NCBI GenBank assembly: GCA_903939845.1
Contig: CAJAIJ010000037.1
Coordinates: forward strand, 1-64,000
Length of the DNA stretch: 64,000 nucleotides
From: an uncultured Solirubrobacterales bacterium
GTDB lineage: Bacteria > Actinomycetota > Thermoleophilia > Solirubrobacterales > 70-9
Reading direction: 5' to 3'
In this document: positions 48,329 to 57,246 of the stretch, one piece after another
Position numbering within the stretch: position 1 is the first letter of the stretch
How the letters are laid out: the number at the start of each line of letters is the position of its first letter
Translations under genes and position numbers: made by a program
The notes under the pieces: model-generated
Told to the model about the DNA's origin: nothing
The model's input: only the letters and a program-made list of their open reading frames with translations
Databases searched by the model: none

Positions 48329-50047
48329 CTATGCGACCGGGGTCTCCTTCATCTCTGCCATCGGCAGTCTGACCCAGAATGTACTGCCCTCGCCCTCGAC
48401 CGAGTCCGCACCCATCTCTCCACCCATGACATCGGTCATCCTGCGAGCGATCGCGAGGCCGAGACCGAACCCCTCCTGAGAGCGGGACTCGGTCCGTCGG
48501 TAGAACCTCTCGAAGACCCGATCGACCTCGGCTTGCGGGATCCCGACACCGGTGTCCGAGACCTCGATCAGGACCTCCCCCTCCCCGGTCCTGACGGCGG
48601 TCAGCATCACCCGTCCGGGTGGCGGCGTGTTCTTGAAGGCATTGGTCACGAGACCGATCATGACCTGACGGATCAGGGTCGGGTCGGCGGTAGCGGCCAG
48701 TCCGGATTCGGCCCGGACGACGAACTCGATCCCGGGCGGTGGCGGCTCGACCGCCTCCCGCACGTCCTCGACTGCCTTGCCGACGTCTACGACCTCGATC
48801 TCGCCGGAGCCGATCGCCTCGACCCGGGCCAGGGTGAGCAGCGACTGGGTCAGGCGGGTCATCCGGTCGGCATCGGAGGCGAGTCGCTCCAGGAAGTGTT
48901 CGAGCGCGACCGGATCGTCCTTGGCTCCGGACTGCAGGACCTCGATGGCGCCCGATATGCCGGCCAGCGGGTTGCGGAGTTCGTGCGCGGCATTGGAGAC
49001 GAAGTCCCGCTCGGCGAACTCCTTGCGCATCTCGTCGGTGCGATCCCTGAGGACGACGAGGACGGCGTTCTCGTCCGGGAGCGAACGGGCCTGCATCGCA
49101 TAGGCGCGGTCGCCGATCCTGAGGGCCGGGTGGGCGGCGAACCCCTCCGAGATCGCGCGCCTGGCCGGTCCCCGAACCGGGCCGGGAGGTGACCCGTCGG
49201 TCTCGAGGAGGTCGGCGGCAGACGAGTTGTAGAACCGGACCAGGCCCTCCCGGTCGATCACCATGACGGCGTCGTTGAGGCCGTCGAAGATGGCCGTGAG
49301 CTTGTCGCGGTCGGCGGTGAGCACGCCGAAGTTCTCCTTCAGGGCGAGGCGCATCGAGTCGAGCGACCGGGCGAGATCCCCGATCTCGTCGCGCCCGGAG
49401 ACCGGCAGGGAGACGTCGAAGTCGCCCGAGGCGAGGCGGTCGGCCTGGCTGGCGAGGAGCTTGAGCCGGACCGTGATCAGGGAGGCGATCACGAACCCGA
49501 TCAGGGTCCCCGAGACCAGCGCGATGATGGCTGCCCAGAGGGCCTCGGACCTGATGCTGTCGAGCGCGCTCTGGAAAAGGGCCGGGCGCGAATACCGAGC
49601 GACCAGAGCGAAGGTCGATCCGAGCTCGTCGACCAGGGGGAGGCTGACGAGGATGACCTGGGCGTCGTCGATCTCCTCGGTGGTCCTGCCGCCGCTCAGG
49701 GCCGTGTCGAGTGCGCCCTGATAAGTGGACCCGTCAGGGAAGTCCTTGTCCTGGGGAGCGATCACCTGTCTTTCGGAATCGACGTACCAGACGGATGAGC
49801 CGCCGGAGTTGGCCTTGGCGACGACCCTCTCCTGATCGGCTCCGGGCTTGCTCAGCTCCTCTGCCAGGCGCGAGATCCGCCCGGCCGCGAACTCGGATGC
49901 CCGCTGCTCGATCACCTGCTCGCTGGCATCGGCGACGAACAGGTAGACGAGGCCGGCCGTGACGGCACCCACGAGGGTGAATCCGGCAACCAGCCAGATC
50001 CTCATCCCTATGTGCCTCCTGGTGGAGGTTCTGGTCCGGTCGGCCAT
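48329..50047 (-). CDS. Sensor histidine kinase
   Basis: The membrane kinase (572 aa) has one N-terminal helix (about residues 13-35), a periplasmic-side sensor domain of about 140 residues, a second helix, HAMP, a PAS-like domain (LTAIFDGLNDAVMVIDREG), the H-box FVSNAAHELRNPLAGI with the phosphorylated His, and the ATPase domain (N-box NAFKNT, DTGVGIP, FGLGLAIARRM). It is first of an operon with the regulator and P450. The ligand sensed is unknown. ATG 50047 lacks a strong ribosome site. Confidence 0.88.
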   Translation of the reverse strand: MADRTRTSTRRHIGMRIWLVAGFTLVGAVTAGLVYLFVADASEQVIEQRASEFAAGRISRLAEELSKPGADQERVVAKANSGGSSVWYVDSERQVIAPQDKDFPDGSTYQGALDTALSGGRTTEEIDDAQVILVSLPLVDELGSTFALVARYSRPALFQSALDSIRSEALWAAIIALVSGTLIGFVIASLITVRLKLLASQADRLASGDFDVSLPVSGRDEIGDLARSLDSMRLALKENFGVLTADRDKLTAIFDGLNDAVMVIDREGLVRFYNSSAADLLETDGSPPGPVRGPARRAISEGFAAHPALRIGDRAYAMQARSLPDENAVLVVLRDRTDEMRKEFAERDFVSNAAHELRNPLAGISGAIEVLQSGAKDDPVALEHFLERLASDADRMTRLTQSLLTLARVEAIGSGEIEVVDVGKAVEDVREAVEPPPPGIEFVVRAESGLAATADPTLIRQVMIGLVTNAFKNTPPPGRVMLTAVRTGEGEVLIEVSDTGVGIPQAEVDRVFERFYRRTESRSQEGFGLGLAIARRMTDVMGGEMGADSVEGEGSTFWVRLPMAEMKETPVA

Positions 50048-50118
50048 TTGCGCAATCAGGTTATTCCAGAGGCCGAAATCCCACCGAGGAAGGCGGCCCG
50101 TGCCAGAATCGCCACCTG

Positions 50119-50847
50119 ATGGAAAAACAGAATCTCATCGTCTTCATCCCGGCCTTCAACGAGGAGGGATCGATCGAGGCAGTGATCCGTTCGGTTCGGG
50201 AGAGCCTGCCCGATGCCGACCTGCTCGTGGTCGACGACGGATCGACCGACCGCACGGCCGCTCTCGCCCGTGCCGCCGGGGCCAGAGTCGCATCCCTGCC
50301 CTTCAACCAGGGAGTCGGAGCGGCTCACCAGACTGCCTACATGTTCGCCGTAAGGGCCGGCTACGGGATCTGCGGGCAGATCGACGGAGATGGCCAGCAT
50401 CCGGCCACCGAGCTGGCGAAGCTGATCGAGGTAATCGCCTCGGGCCGAGCCGACCTCGCGGTCGGGACGAGGTTCTCGGGGGAGGGGGACTATCGGGGAT
50501 CGAAGCTGAGGAGACTGGGCCAGAAGGTGTTCGGGCGGATGGTCTCGATCTCGACCGGCCAGCGATTCACCGACACGACAAGCGGCATGAGGGCGCTCGA
50601 CAGGCGGGCCATGATCCTTTTCACCAGGCGCTACTCGCCCGAGTTCGCCGAGGTCGAATCCCTCCAGCAGGCGGTGCGGGCCGGACTGACCGTCGTCGAG
50701 GTGCCGGTCTCGATGCAGCCCCGCCAGGCCGGCAGCTCGTTCATCACCCCGCTGGTCTCGCTCTTCTACATCTTCAAGACGGTGATGGTCCTGCTCGTCA
50801 ACCACCTGCGGCCAGCCGAGACCGTCCCGGAGGGGGAGTCGAAATGA
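50119..50847 (+). CDS. Family 2 glycosyltransferase
   Basis: The enzyme (242 aa) resembles polyprenyl-phosphate mannosyl/glucosyl transferases. Motifs are IPAFNEEGSIEAVI, VVDDGSTDRT with the nucleotide-binding acids, QIDGDGQHP and SGMRALDRRA. It has no multi-helix anchor, only a hydrophobic C-terminal stretch (FYIFKTVMVLLVNHL). It overlaps the DUF2304 gene by ATGA, a pairing common in cell-envelope glycan loci. Confidence 0.85.
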   Translation: MEKQNLIVFIPAFNEEGSIEAVIRSVRESLPDADLLVVDDGSTDRTAALARAAGARVASLPFNQGVGAAHQTAYMFAVRAGYGICGQIDGDGQHPATELAKLIEVIASGRADLAVGTRFSGEGDYRGSKLRRLGQKVFGRMVSISTGQRFTDTTSGMRALDRRAMILFTRRYSPEFAEVESLQQAVRAGLTVVEVPVSMQPRQAGSSFITPLVSLFYIFKTVMVLLVNHLRPAETVPEGESK

Positions 50848-51260
50848 ATCCGCTCGGGGCATTCGTGGCCGAGGTCGAGCCGGTGGTGCGACTCACCCCC
50901 CAGGCCCGGATCATCGCTGCGGTCCTGGCGATCGGGTTCATGGTCTGGATCGTCGACCTGATCAGGAGGGACCGCCTGACCGAGCGATACAGCATCGTCT
51001 GGCTGGCGTTCGGCCTGGCGATGCTGGCCGGGGCGATATTCCCGGGACTGCTGGAGCTGCTGGCCCGGGCGCTGGGCGTCCGGGACGTGACGATCGCCCT
51101 GTTCTCCGTACTGATCCTGATCCTGCTCGGGTTGGCGCTCAACTTCTCCGTGATCGCATCCCGGCAGTCGAAGCAGATCACCCGGCTGGCCCAGCAGGCG
51201 GCGATCGACTCGGTGGAGGAAGAGGAGCCGGTCCCGCCGGTCGAGATCGAGGGCCGCTAG
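50844..51260 (+). CDS. DUF2304 membrane protein
   Basis: The protein (138 aa) has about three helices with RRDRLTERYSIVWLAFGLAM and FSVLILILLGLALNFSVIASR followed by an amphipathic segment KQITRLAQQAAI, as in DUF2304. Members sit beside family 2 glycosyltransferases and may act as membrane partners. Its TAG overlaps the stop of the convergent holB. Confidence 0.8.
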   Translation: MNPLGAFVAEVEPVVRLTPQARIIAAVLAIGFMVWIVDLIRRDRLTERYSIVWLAFGLAMLAGAIFPGLLELLARALGVRDVTIALFSVLILILLGLALNFSVIASRQSKQITRLAQQAAIDSVEEEEPVPPVEIEGR

Positions 51261-52366
51261 GGCCTGGCCAGCCGCCGCTCGAGCCTGAAGCAGAGGGCCT
51301 CGAGCGCGAGCTCCTCGGAGACGTTCAAAGAGAGGCTGCTGCGGGTCTGCTCGATCGAGCCGACCGCATCGGTGGCCGACGCGAGGGTAAGGCCCTCGGC
51401 CTGGGAGGAGATCAGTTCGATCCGGTCGGCGTTGAACATCAGGTGGCCGGCGCCGGAAATCGCGGCCGACCAATCCCTCGCCCAGGACGAGGCGATCAGG
51501 AGGGCCAGGTCGAGGACCCCGGTGCGGGCCTTGCGGGCAGCCCTTTTCACGGCTTCCTCCACCTCCCTCTTGGTGTGTTTGATCCCCTCTTCGGTCTCCC
51601 GGTCGAACTCGGACTGGACCCGCGCACCGGCGGCCTCGCCGGTCTGCTCCGCGGACTCCAGGACGGCGAGCCATGGAGAACCTCCGAGCCCGTCCTCCAG
51701 AGTGGCGGCGAGCATCGACTCGACCGCCTTCCTGAGTGCGCTGCCGCGTTCGGACACGAGAAACCGGGCCCGGGCCGGATCGCCCCTGGAAAGACGAGCC
51801 GCCGCGACCGCGGTCTCGGGCCCGGGCCCGTCGCCGATCGCAGCAATCACATCCTCCTCGGGAAGCGGGTCGAGTTCGACGAGCTGGCACCGGGATGCGA
51901 CCGTCTCGAGGACGGCTTCGGAGTCGTCCGCGAGAAGGAGGAAGTGAGCATGGGCCTGGGGTTCCTCGAGAGTCTTCAGCATGGCGTTCTGGCTCTCTTC
52001 ACCGAGGGCGTCGGCGTGTTCGACCACGAAGACCCTGTGCTCGCCTTCGAACGGGGCGAGTGGTGCGGTCTGGATCAGGCGCTCGCGGACGTCAGCGACG
52101 GCGTGGCTCATTCCGACCGGCGTCAGCCAGACCAGGTCGGGATGGGGAGAGGGGACGGTTTCGCATCGCCGGCGAGTGCCGGCGGCGTCGGGCGATCCGA
52201 CCGCGAGCAGGTCGGCCGCGAAGGCCCGGGCCAGAGCGGCCTTGCCGGAACCCTGTGGTCCGACCAGCAGGTAGGCGTGCGACGGACCCTCGCGAACGGC
52301 GGCCGCGAGTATCCGGGAGGCGCGGGCCTGGCCCGGTGCGGCGCGGTCGAGCGACTCGGTGCTCAG
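51257..52366 (-). CDS. holB: DNA polymerase III delta-prime subunit
   Basis: This clamp-loader subunit (369 aa) has the P-loop HAYLLVGPQGSGKAALARAF, SQNAMLKTLEEPQAHAHFLL and the sensor motif TVASRCQLVELDPL. The usual zinc cysteines are reduced. The P-loop lies upstream of ATG 52111 and no ATG, GTG or TTG precedes it in frame, so the true start is most likely CTG 52366, overlapping the tmk stop (CTGA). It is third in the topA-tmk-holB operon. Confidence 0.8.
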   Translation of the reverse strand: MSTESLDRAAPGQARASRILAAAVREGPSHAYLLVGPQGSGKAALARAFAADLLAVGSPDAAGTRRRCETVPSPHPDLVWLTPVGMSHAVADVRERLIQTAPLAPFEGEHRVFVVEHADALGEESQNAMLKTLEEPQAHAHFLLLADDSEAVLETVASRCQLVELDPLPEEDVIAAIGDGPGPETAVAAARLSRGDPARARFLVSERGSALRKAVESMLAATLEDGLGGSPWLAVLESAEQTGEAAGARVQSEFDRETEEGIKHTKREVEEAVKRAARKARTGVLDLALLIASSWARDWSAAISGAGHLMFNADRIELISSQAEGLTLASATDAVGSIEQTRSSLSLNVSEELALEALCFRLERRLARP

Positions 52367-52956
52367 GATCCGGTCCTCCCGGAGATGGCGGCCATGATCC
52401 GGTCATGGACCTCTTCGGTCGTCCCGTGGCCATCGATCACGATTATCCGGTCGGTCTCCCGCCCCGCGATCTCGCGATAGGCGTCTGCGACCCGTCGCTG
52501 GAACTCGAGACCTTCGGCCTCGAAGCGGCCGCCGTCCGTGGCCCTGGCGAGGGCGTCCTCGGGGTCGACCTCGATCAGAAGGGTGAGGTCGGGGACGAGG
52601 TCGCCCGTGGCGGCCGCGTTCAACTCCCTGACCCGGTCGGGGCCGAGCCGCCGGACGAAACCCTGGTAGGCGACGGTCGAATCGGTGAAGCGATCGGATA
52701 CGACGGTCCGTCCCGACTCGAGCGCGGGACGGATGACGGACGCGACGAGGTCCGACCGGGCGGCGAGGAAGAGCAGCATCTCGGCCAGCGGATCGAGCGG
52801 GGTCTCGGGGTCGGCGAGGATCTCACGGATGCGCTCGGCCGCCGCCGTGCCGCCCGGCTCCCTGATCGAGACCGTGTCCGGCCCCAGGGCTTCGGCCAGG
52901 AGTGCGGCCTGGGTCGACTTGCCCGAGCCGTCCACACCCTCCAGAGTGATGAACAA
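52363..52956 (-). CDS. tmk: Thymidylate kinase
   Basis: The enzyme (197 aa) phosphorylates dTMP to dTDP. It has the P-loop LEGVDGSGKSTQAALLAEAL, the DRF motif (VVSDRFTDSTVAYQG) and a lid containing DALARATDGGRFE. TTG 52956 is the start, directly before FITLEGVDG, 11 bases after the topA stop. It is translationally linked to holB. Confidence 0.9.
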   Translation of the reverse strand: MFITLEGVDGSGKSTQAALLAEALGPDTVSIREPGGTAAAERIREILADPETPLDPLAEMLLFLAARSDLVASVIRPALESGRTVVSDRFTDSTVAYQGFVRRLGPDRVRELNAAATGDLVPDLTLLIEVDPEDALARATDGGRFEAEGLEFQRRVADAYREIAGRETDRIIVIDGHGTTEEVHDRIMAAISGRTGS

Positions 52957-52967
52957 CCGGGGCCGCC

Positions 52968-55340
52968 TCAGCTGCCGGTGGACTTGCCCTTGGCCGACCG
53001 GTTGCCGGAACCGGCCTTCCTGACCCGCCGGGTACCGAGGTCGGGCGGGCCGGACTTCGACGCGGCCACTGTCTTCGGGCGCTCGCCAGAGGTGGACTTG
53101 GCCTTGGCTCGGGCCGGCGCCTTGCGGGCGGGCTTCTTCTTCTTTGCGGGGGCCTTCTTCGCCGGCTTCTTCCCAGCGGCGGCCTCGGCCTCTTCCTTGG
53201 CCTTCTTCGCGGCCTCGCGCTCGGCCTTCTTCTCACGCATCTCGACCATGGTCGGGCAGTCGTCGTTGAAGCAGAGCTTCCAGGGCCTACCGGCCTTGCC
53301 ACGGGACTTCACCAGGACCCTCGGGGTGCGATCGCAGACGGTGCACCGCTCCTCGAACGGGGTGACCTCGTAGAAGTTCGGCTGAGGCATCGGGAAGGAG
53401 AGGTCGCACGACTTCTTCGGGTCGTCCTTGTTCTCGGCGTCGTAGCCAGTGCAGCCGACGAAGGACTTGCCGGACTTCTTGGCCCGGATGATCCGGAGCA
53501 CATTTGGAGAGCCGTCTTCTCTGGTGCGGCCTGCCTCTTCGCAGGAGATGCAAGGACCGAGGATGCGGTCCTGATCCATACCGGCCCAGATCTTCTTGGC
53601 CAGCTCTTCCTCCCCGGCCAGGATCTCGTCGATCGTCAGGTGGAGGAGCTTGCGGGAATCCTCGACGACCTCGTTCTTGGTCAGGTCGCCCTCGGCGATC
53701 CGATCCATCTCCTGCTCGAGTCCGGCGGTCATCTCGGCCGTTGCCATCCCGGGCACGTACTGCTTGAAGGATTCGTACATCGCCATCCCGGTCGCGGTCG
53801 GCTCGGGCGGCCGGTTGCGGACATAACGGCGGCTGTAGAGCTTCTGGATGATGTCGGGCCTGGTCGCCTTGGTCCCGAGGCCCAGCTTCTCCATCTCCTC
53901 GATCAGCTTCGCCTCCGACAGTCTTGCCGGTGGCTTGGTCTCCTTGCCGTCCATCCGCGGCTCGCCCTCGAGGGCCAGCTCCTGACCCTCCTGAAGGGCC
54001 GGGATCTCGGTGTCGTCGGAGCGGCCGTAGGTGTAGATGCCGGCGAACCCGGGGTCGAGCACGACCTTGCCGCGGACGAAGTAGGTCTCGCCCCCGATCG
54101 CGATGTCGGCCCGGGTCGACTCCGAGATCATCGGACCGGCAAAGGTGGCGAGGAAGCGACGGACGATCAGCTCGTAGACCCGGCGCTTGTCTTCGGGAAG
54201 GGCACTGGGGTAGACGGCCTGGGTCGGGTAGATCGGCGGGTGGGCCTGATCTTCCTTCTTGCCCCTGGTCGGGTTGAGCGGCGCGTCGAGCAGATAGGCG
54301 GCCTGCGAGAAGTCCTGGACCTTGACCAGGGCCGCGATCGTCTCCTTCAACGGGAGCGACTCGGGGTAGACGGTGTTGTCGGTCCTCGGGTAGGAGATGA
54401 AACCGTCCATGTAGAGGTCCTCGGCCAGGCTCATCGCCCGCTTCGGAGTTATCCCGAGGCGGCTGGAGGCATCGATCTGGAAGGAGCTCGTGTTGTAAGG
54501 GGCTGGCGGCTTGCCCGTGTTCTTCCTGCTGGTAACCGACTCGACCGTGCCGGTTCCTCTGGTCGCCTCGAGCGCCTTGATCGCCTCGGCCTCGTCCCAG
54601 AACTTCTCGGTCGCATGGCGGGCCTCGAAGGACCCATCGGGGTGTTCGAACCGGGCGAACAGCTCCCAGAAAGGCTCCGGGACATGGGCCCGGCGCTCGA
54701 GCTCGCGCTCGACGATCAGTCCGAGTGTCGGGCTCTGGACACGGCCGACCGAGAGGAAGTTGGAGCCGTAGGCACGACTGACGAGGGAGACGGCCCTGGT
54801 CAGGGCGGCGCCCCAGTAGAGGTCTATGTCCTGGCGGGCACCGCCGGCGTTGGCCAGCGGGTAGGAGAGCTCATCGAGGTTCGAGAACGCTCCCTCGATC
54901 TCGTCCTTGGTCAGGGCCGAGTAGCGGGCCCTCTTCACGGTCGGCTCGAGATCGGGGTTGACCTCGAGAGCGCTCTCGAGCGTCTCGAGGCCGATCAGCT
55001 CGCCTTCGCGGTCGAAGTCGGTCGCGATGATGAGGCTGTCGGCAGCCTTGGCCTGCTTCTTGACGGCCCGAATCACGTTGCCGTCGGTAGGCCGGACGAT
55101 CAGGGGAGCATCGACCAGCTCGTGCAGGGTGTCGAGCTTCCACTGCTTGTAGATCTTCTCGTCGGGGAAGGCCCGCTCGACCGCGTGACCCTTGAGGCCG
55201 ACGGTCATCCGCTCGCCCTGCCCGTCCACCCATATATATAGAGGGACCGTGAAGGACTTCTCCTCACGGTAGTCGCCGCCGGAGAGGATCTCGGCGATCT
55301 TCTTGGCGGAGTTGTTCTTCTCGGTGATGATCAGCTGCAT
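52968..55340 (-). CDS. topA: Type IA DNA topoisomerase I, archaeal-type, with Lys/Ala-rich tail
   Basis: The enzyme (790 aa) relaxes negatively supercoiled DNA. A Toprim domain (MQLIITEKNNSAKKIAEIL, IIATDFDREGELIG) precedes the catalytic core with active Tyr in GFISYPRTDNTVYP. QAHPPIYPT replaces the usual bacterial AHEAIRP and, with the N-terminal sequence, recalls archaeal TopA. A cysteine-rich zinc region follows (GPCISCEE, GCTGYD, CTVCDRTPR, CFNDDCP). The last 90 residues are Lys/Ala/Pro-rich and probably contact DNA, as in other actinobacterial topoisomerases. First gene of the topA-tmk-holB operon. Confidence 0.88.
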   Translation of the reverse strand: MQLIITEKNNSAKKIAEILSGGDYREEKSFTVPLYIWVDGQGERMTVGLKGHAVERAFPDEKIYKQWKLDTLHELVDAPLIVRPTDGNVIRAVKKQAKAADSLIIATDFDREGELIGLETLESALEVNPDLEPTVKRARYSALTKDEIEGAFSNLDELSYPLANAGGARQDIDLYWGAALTRAVSLVSRAYGSNFLSVGRVQSPTLGLIVERELERRAHVPEPFWELFARFEHPDGSFEARHATEKFWDEAEAIKALEATRGTGTVESVTSRKNTGKPPAPYNTSSFQIDASSRLGITPKRAMSLAEDLYMDGFISYPRTDNTVYPESLPLKETIAALVKVQDFSQAAYLLDAPLNPTRGKKEDQAHPPIYPTQAVYPSALPEDKRRVYELIVRRFLATFAGPMISESTRADIAIGGETYFVRGKVVLDPGFAGIYTYGRSDDTEIPALQEGQELALEGEPRMDGKETKPPARLSEAKLIEEMEKLGLGTKATRPDIIQKLYSRRYVRNRPPEPTATGMAMYESFKQYVPGMATAEMTAGLEQEMDRIAEGDLTKNEVVEDSRKLLHLTIDEILAGEEELAKKIWAGMDQDRILGPCISCEEAGRTREDGSPNVLRIIRAKKSGKSFVGCTGYDAENKDDPKKSCDLSFPMPQPNFYEVTPFEERCTVCDRTPRVLVKSRGKAGRPWKLCFNDDCPTMVEMREKKAEREAAKKAKEEAEAAAGKKPAKKAPAKKKKPARKAPARAKAKSTSGERPKTVAASKSGPPDLGTRRVRKAGSGNRSAKGKSTGS

Positions 55341-55469
55341 TGGTTGGCGAGGGTAGCAGGGCCGGTCGGCCGCCCATTCGGACGTCCGGGACCCCGGTGG
55401 CCGGGTCGAGAGGTCATGGCCGGTCGGTCGGCGGACCGGACAGGAACGTGACGAAACTGTCCTGGAGAG

Positions 55470-56363
55470 TCAGGAAAGCGACTTCAGGAACGAGGTCAGG
55501 AAGACGTTCGATGCGTCGGGATCGTCGATGAAGGGCCAGTGGCCGGAGTCCGGCAGAGGGTGGATCTCGGCCGACGGGAAGGCCTCGCGCTGGGCCTCGG
55601 CGAACCGGGCCGGGAGGTAGGAGTCGCCCCCGCCCCAGACGACGAGGGCCGGGATATCGGCCCCGGCCAGGACCGCGGCCAGCTCGGCCGCACGGTCGCC
55701 GACGTCCCTGGCGCTGCGGTAGAGCCTGAGCACGGCAGAGCGGGTCCGGCGGTCGTAGTTGTCGAACATCTCGTCGAGGAAGGGCCGGGGAAGGCCGCGT
55801 GGCTCGGCCGAGGAGACGACCCGACGGAAGACCGGCCTGGAGATGATGGCCTGGGAGATCTCGCCGAGGACGGGCGTCTGCCAGACCCGGGCCATGGTGT
55901 GCCACCGGTAGCCGATCAGGATGCCGGTGTTGAACAGGGTCACCGAGGCGACCCGATCGAGGTTCCCGGCGGCCCAGAGCAGCCCGATCGGACCGCCGAA
56001 GTCATGCAGGACGAGATTGACCCGGGCGACCCCGAGAGCGTCGAGCGCCTGACCGACGAAGGCGGCGTATTCCCCGACCGTGTTGCCGAAGCCGGGCGGA
56101 GCCTCGGACTGTCCGAAGTCGGGCAGATCGAAAGCGACGGCCCTGCCGATCTGGCCTACCGCCGCGACCGGGCCGACCCAGTCGCCGGCCGATCCGGGAT
56201 TACCGTGGATGAAGACGGTGGCCTCGGAGGCCTGACGGGGGCCTGCCTCGAGGATTCGGGTCACGCCACTGCCGACCTGGATGGTGCTCCACTCGGGCTG
56301 CTCGGGAACCGTCGTCCCCCCTTCCTGTCGAGCGCTCTCTTCGGGGGTGTGGTCGGCGGGCAT
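55470..56363 (-). CDS. Alpha/beta hydrolase with Asp nucleophile
   Basis: The protein (297 aa) has oxyanion motif HGNPGSAGDW, nucleophile elbow VLHDFGGPIG with Asp121 where lipases have Ser, and catalytic His in SGHWPFIDDP. An Asp nucleophile points to haloalkane dehalogenase or epoxide hydrolase chemistry. The substrate is unknown. It is followed by the PAQR gene as neighbour upstream (13 bases), so the two are probably cotranscribed. Confidence 0.8.
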   Translation of the reverse strand: MPADHTPEESARQEGGTTVPEQPEWSTIQVGSGVTRILEAGPRQASEATVFIHGNPGSAGDWVGPVAAVGQIGRAVAFDLPDFGQSEAPPGFGNTVGEYAAFVGQALDALGVARVNLVLHDFGGPIGLLWAAGNLDRVASVTLFNTGILIGYRWHTMARVWQTPVLGEISQAIISRPVFRRVVSSAEPRGLPRPFLDEMFDNYDRRTRSAVLRLYRSARDVGDRAAELAAVLAGADIPALVVWGGGDSYLPARFAEAQREAFPSAEIHPLPDSGHWPFIDDPDASNVFLTSFLKSLS

Positions 56364-56375
56364 GCTCGGGATCGA

Positions 56376-57212
56376 TCAGAGCGCGAAGAAGGCGACCGCA
56401 GCGAAATGGGCGCCGGCAGCGCCGATCACCAGGAGATGGAAGACCTCGTGATAGCCGAAGTGGCTGGGGACCGGGTCGGGCTTCTGGGTCGCGTAGACCA
56501 CGGCGCCGACCGTGTAGAGGATCCCGCCGGTCGCGATCAGGAGTCCGGCTCCGATCCCGGCCGAGCCCACGATCGCGGGAAAGGCGATTGCGCCGATCCA
56601 GCCGACGATCAGGTAGAGGATCACGCTCACCCACTTGGGCGACCCGATCCAGAGGAGCTCGATCGCGATGCCGATCATCGCCCCGGTCCAAACGGCGATC
56701 AGGATCGCGGTGGCGAGGGTGCCGTGGATGGTGAGAAGGGCGAATGGCGTGACCGTGCCGGCAATCAGGAGAAAGATCATCGAGTGGTCGAGTCTCCTCA
56801 TCAGCATCCGGGCCCGGTTGGTCTTCCAGTCGACCCGGTGGTAGAGGGCCGAGACTCCGAGGAGGGCCGAGAGGCTTGCCGCATAGATCGCGGCAGCGAG
56901 GAGCTTCTCGGAAGTATCGGCCAGGAGGATCAGCATCAGGCCCAGCCCGAGCGAAACGAAGAAGGCCCACTCGTGGGAGACGCCCCGGAACTTCGGCTTC
57001 ACCTTCCCGATCGTCTCGACGGCCGACTCCTTGATCGCAGCCGCGGTGTCGGTCGCCGACTCCCTGATCGCGGCGGCGGTATCGGCCGCTGCCTCACGGG
57101 CGTTGCCGGCCCGCTCGACCGCGCCTTCGCGGGCCGCCTGGGCCAGTTCGGATGCCCGTTCGCGGGCCGACCCCTGTCGCCTGCCGCCCTCGTTGATGCC
57201 GTGGTCGTTCAT
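56376..57212 (-). CDS. Hemolysin III/PAQR-family membrane protein with amphipathic N-terminus
   Basis: The protein (278 aa) has seven helices with family motifs HEWAFFVSLGLG, SALYHRVDW, RRLDHSMIFLLIAGT and GYHEVFHLLVIG, including the conserved His, Asp and Ser positions of PAQR proteins, which are probably zinc-dependent hydrolases. An added N-terminus of about 70 residues carries Ala-rich 11-residue repeats (DTAAAIRES, DTAAAIKES) typical of amphipathic helices. ATG 57212 fits. Confidence 0.8.
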   Translation of the reverse strand: MNDHGINEGGRRQGSARERASELAQAAREGAVERAGNAREAAADTAAAIRESATDTAAAIKESAVETIGKVKPKFRGVSHEWAFFVSLGLGLMLILLADTSEKLLAAAIYAASLSALLGVSALYHRVDWKTNRARMLMRRLDHSMIFLLIAGTVTPFALLTIHGTLATAILIAVWTGAMIGIAIELLWIGSPKWVSVILYLIVGWIGAIAFPAIVGSAGIGAGLLIATGGILYTVGAVVYATQKPDPVPSHFGYHEVFHLLVIGAAGAHFAAVAFFAL

Positions 57213-57246
57213 CGCTGGACCGAGCCTACCGCAGCGGCCGCTTCGC

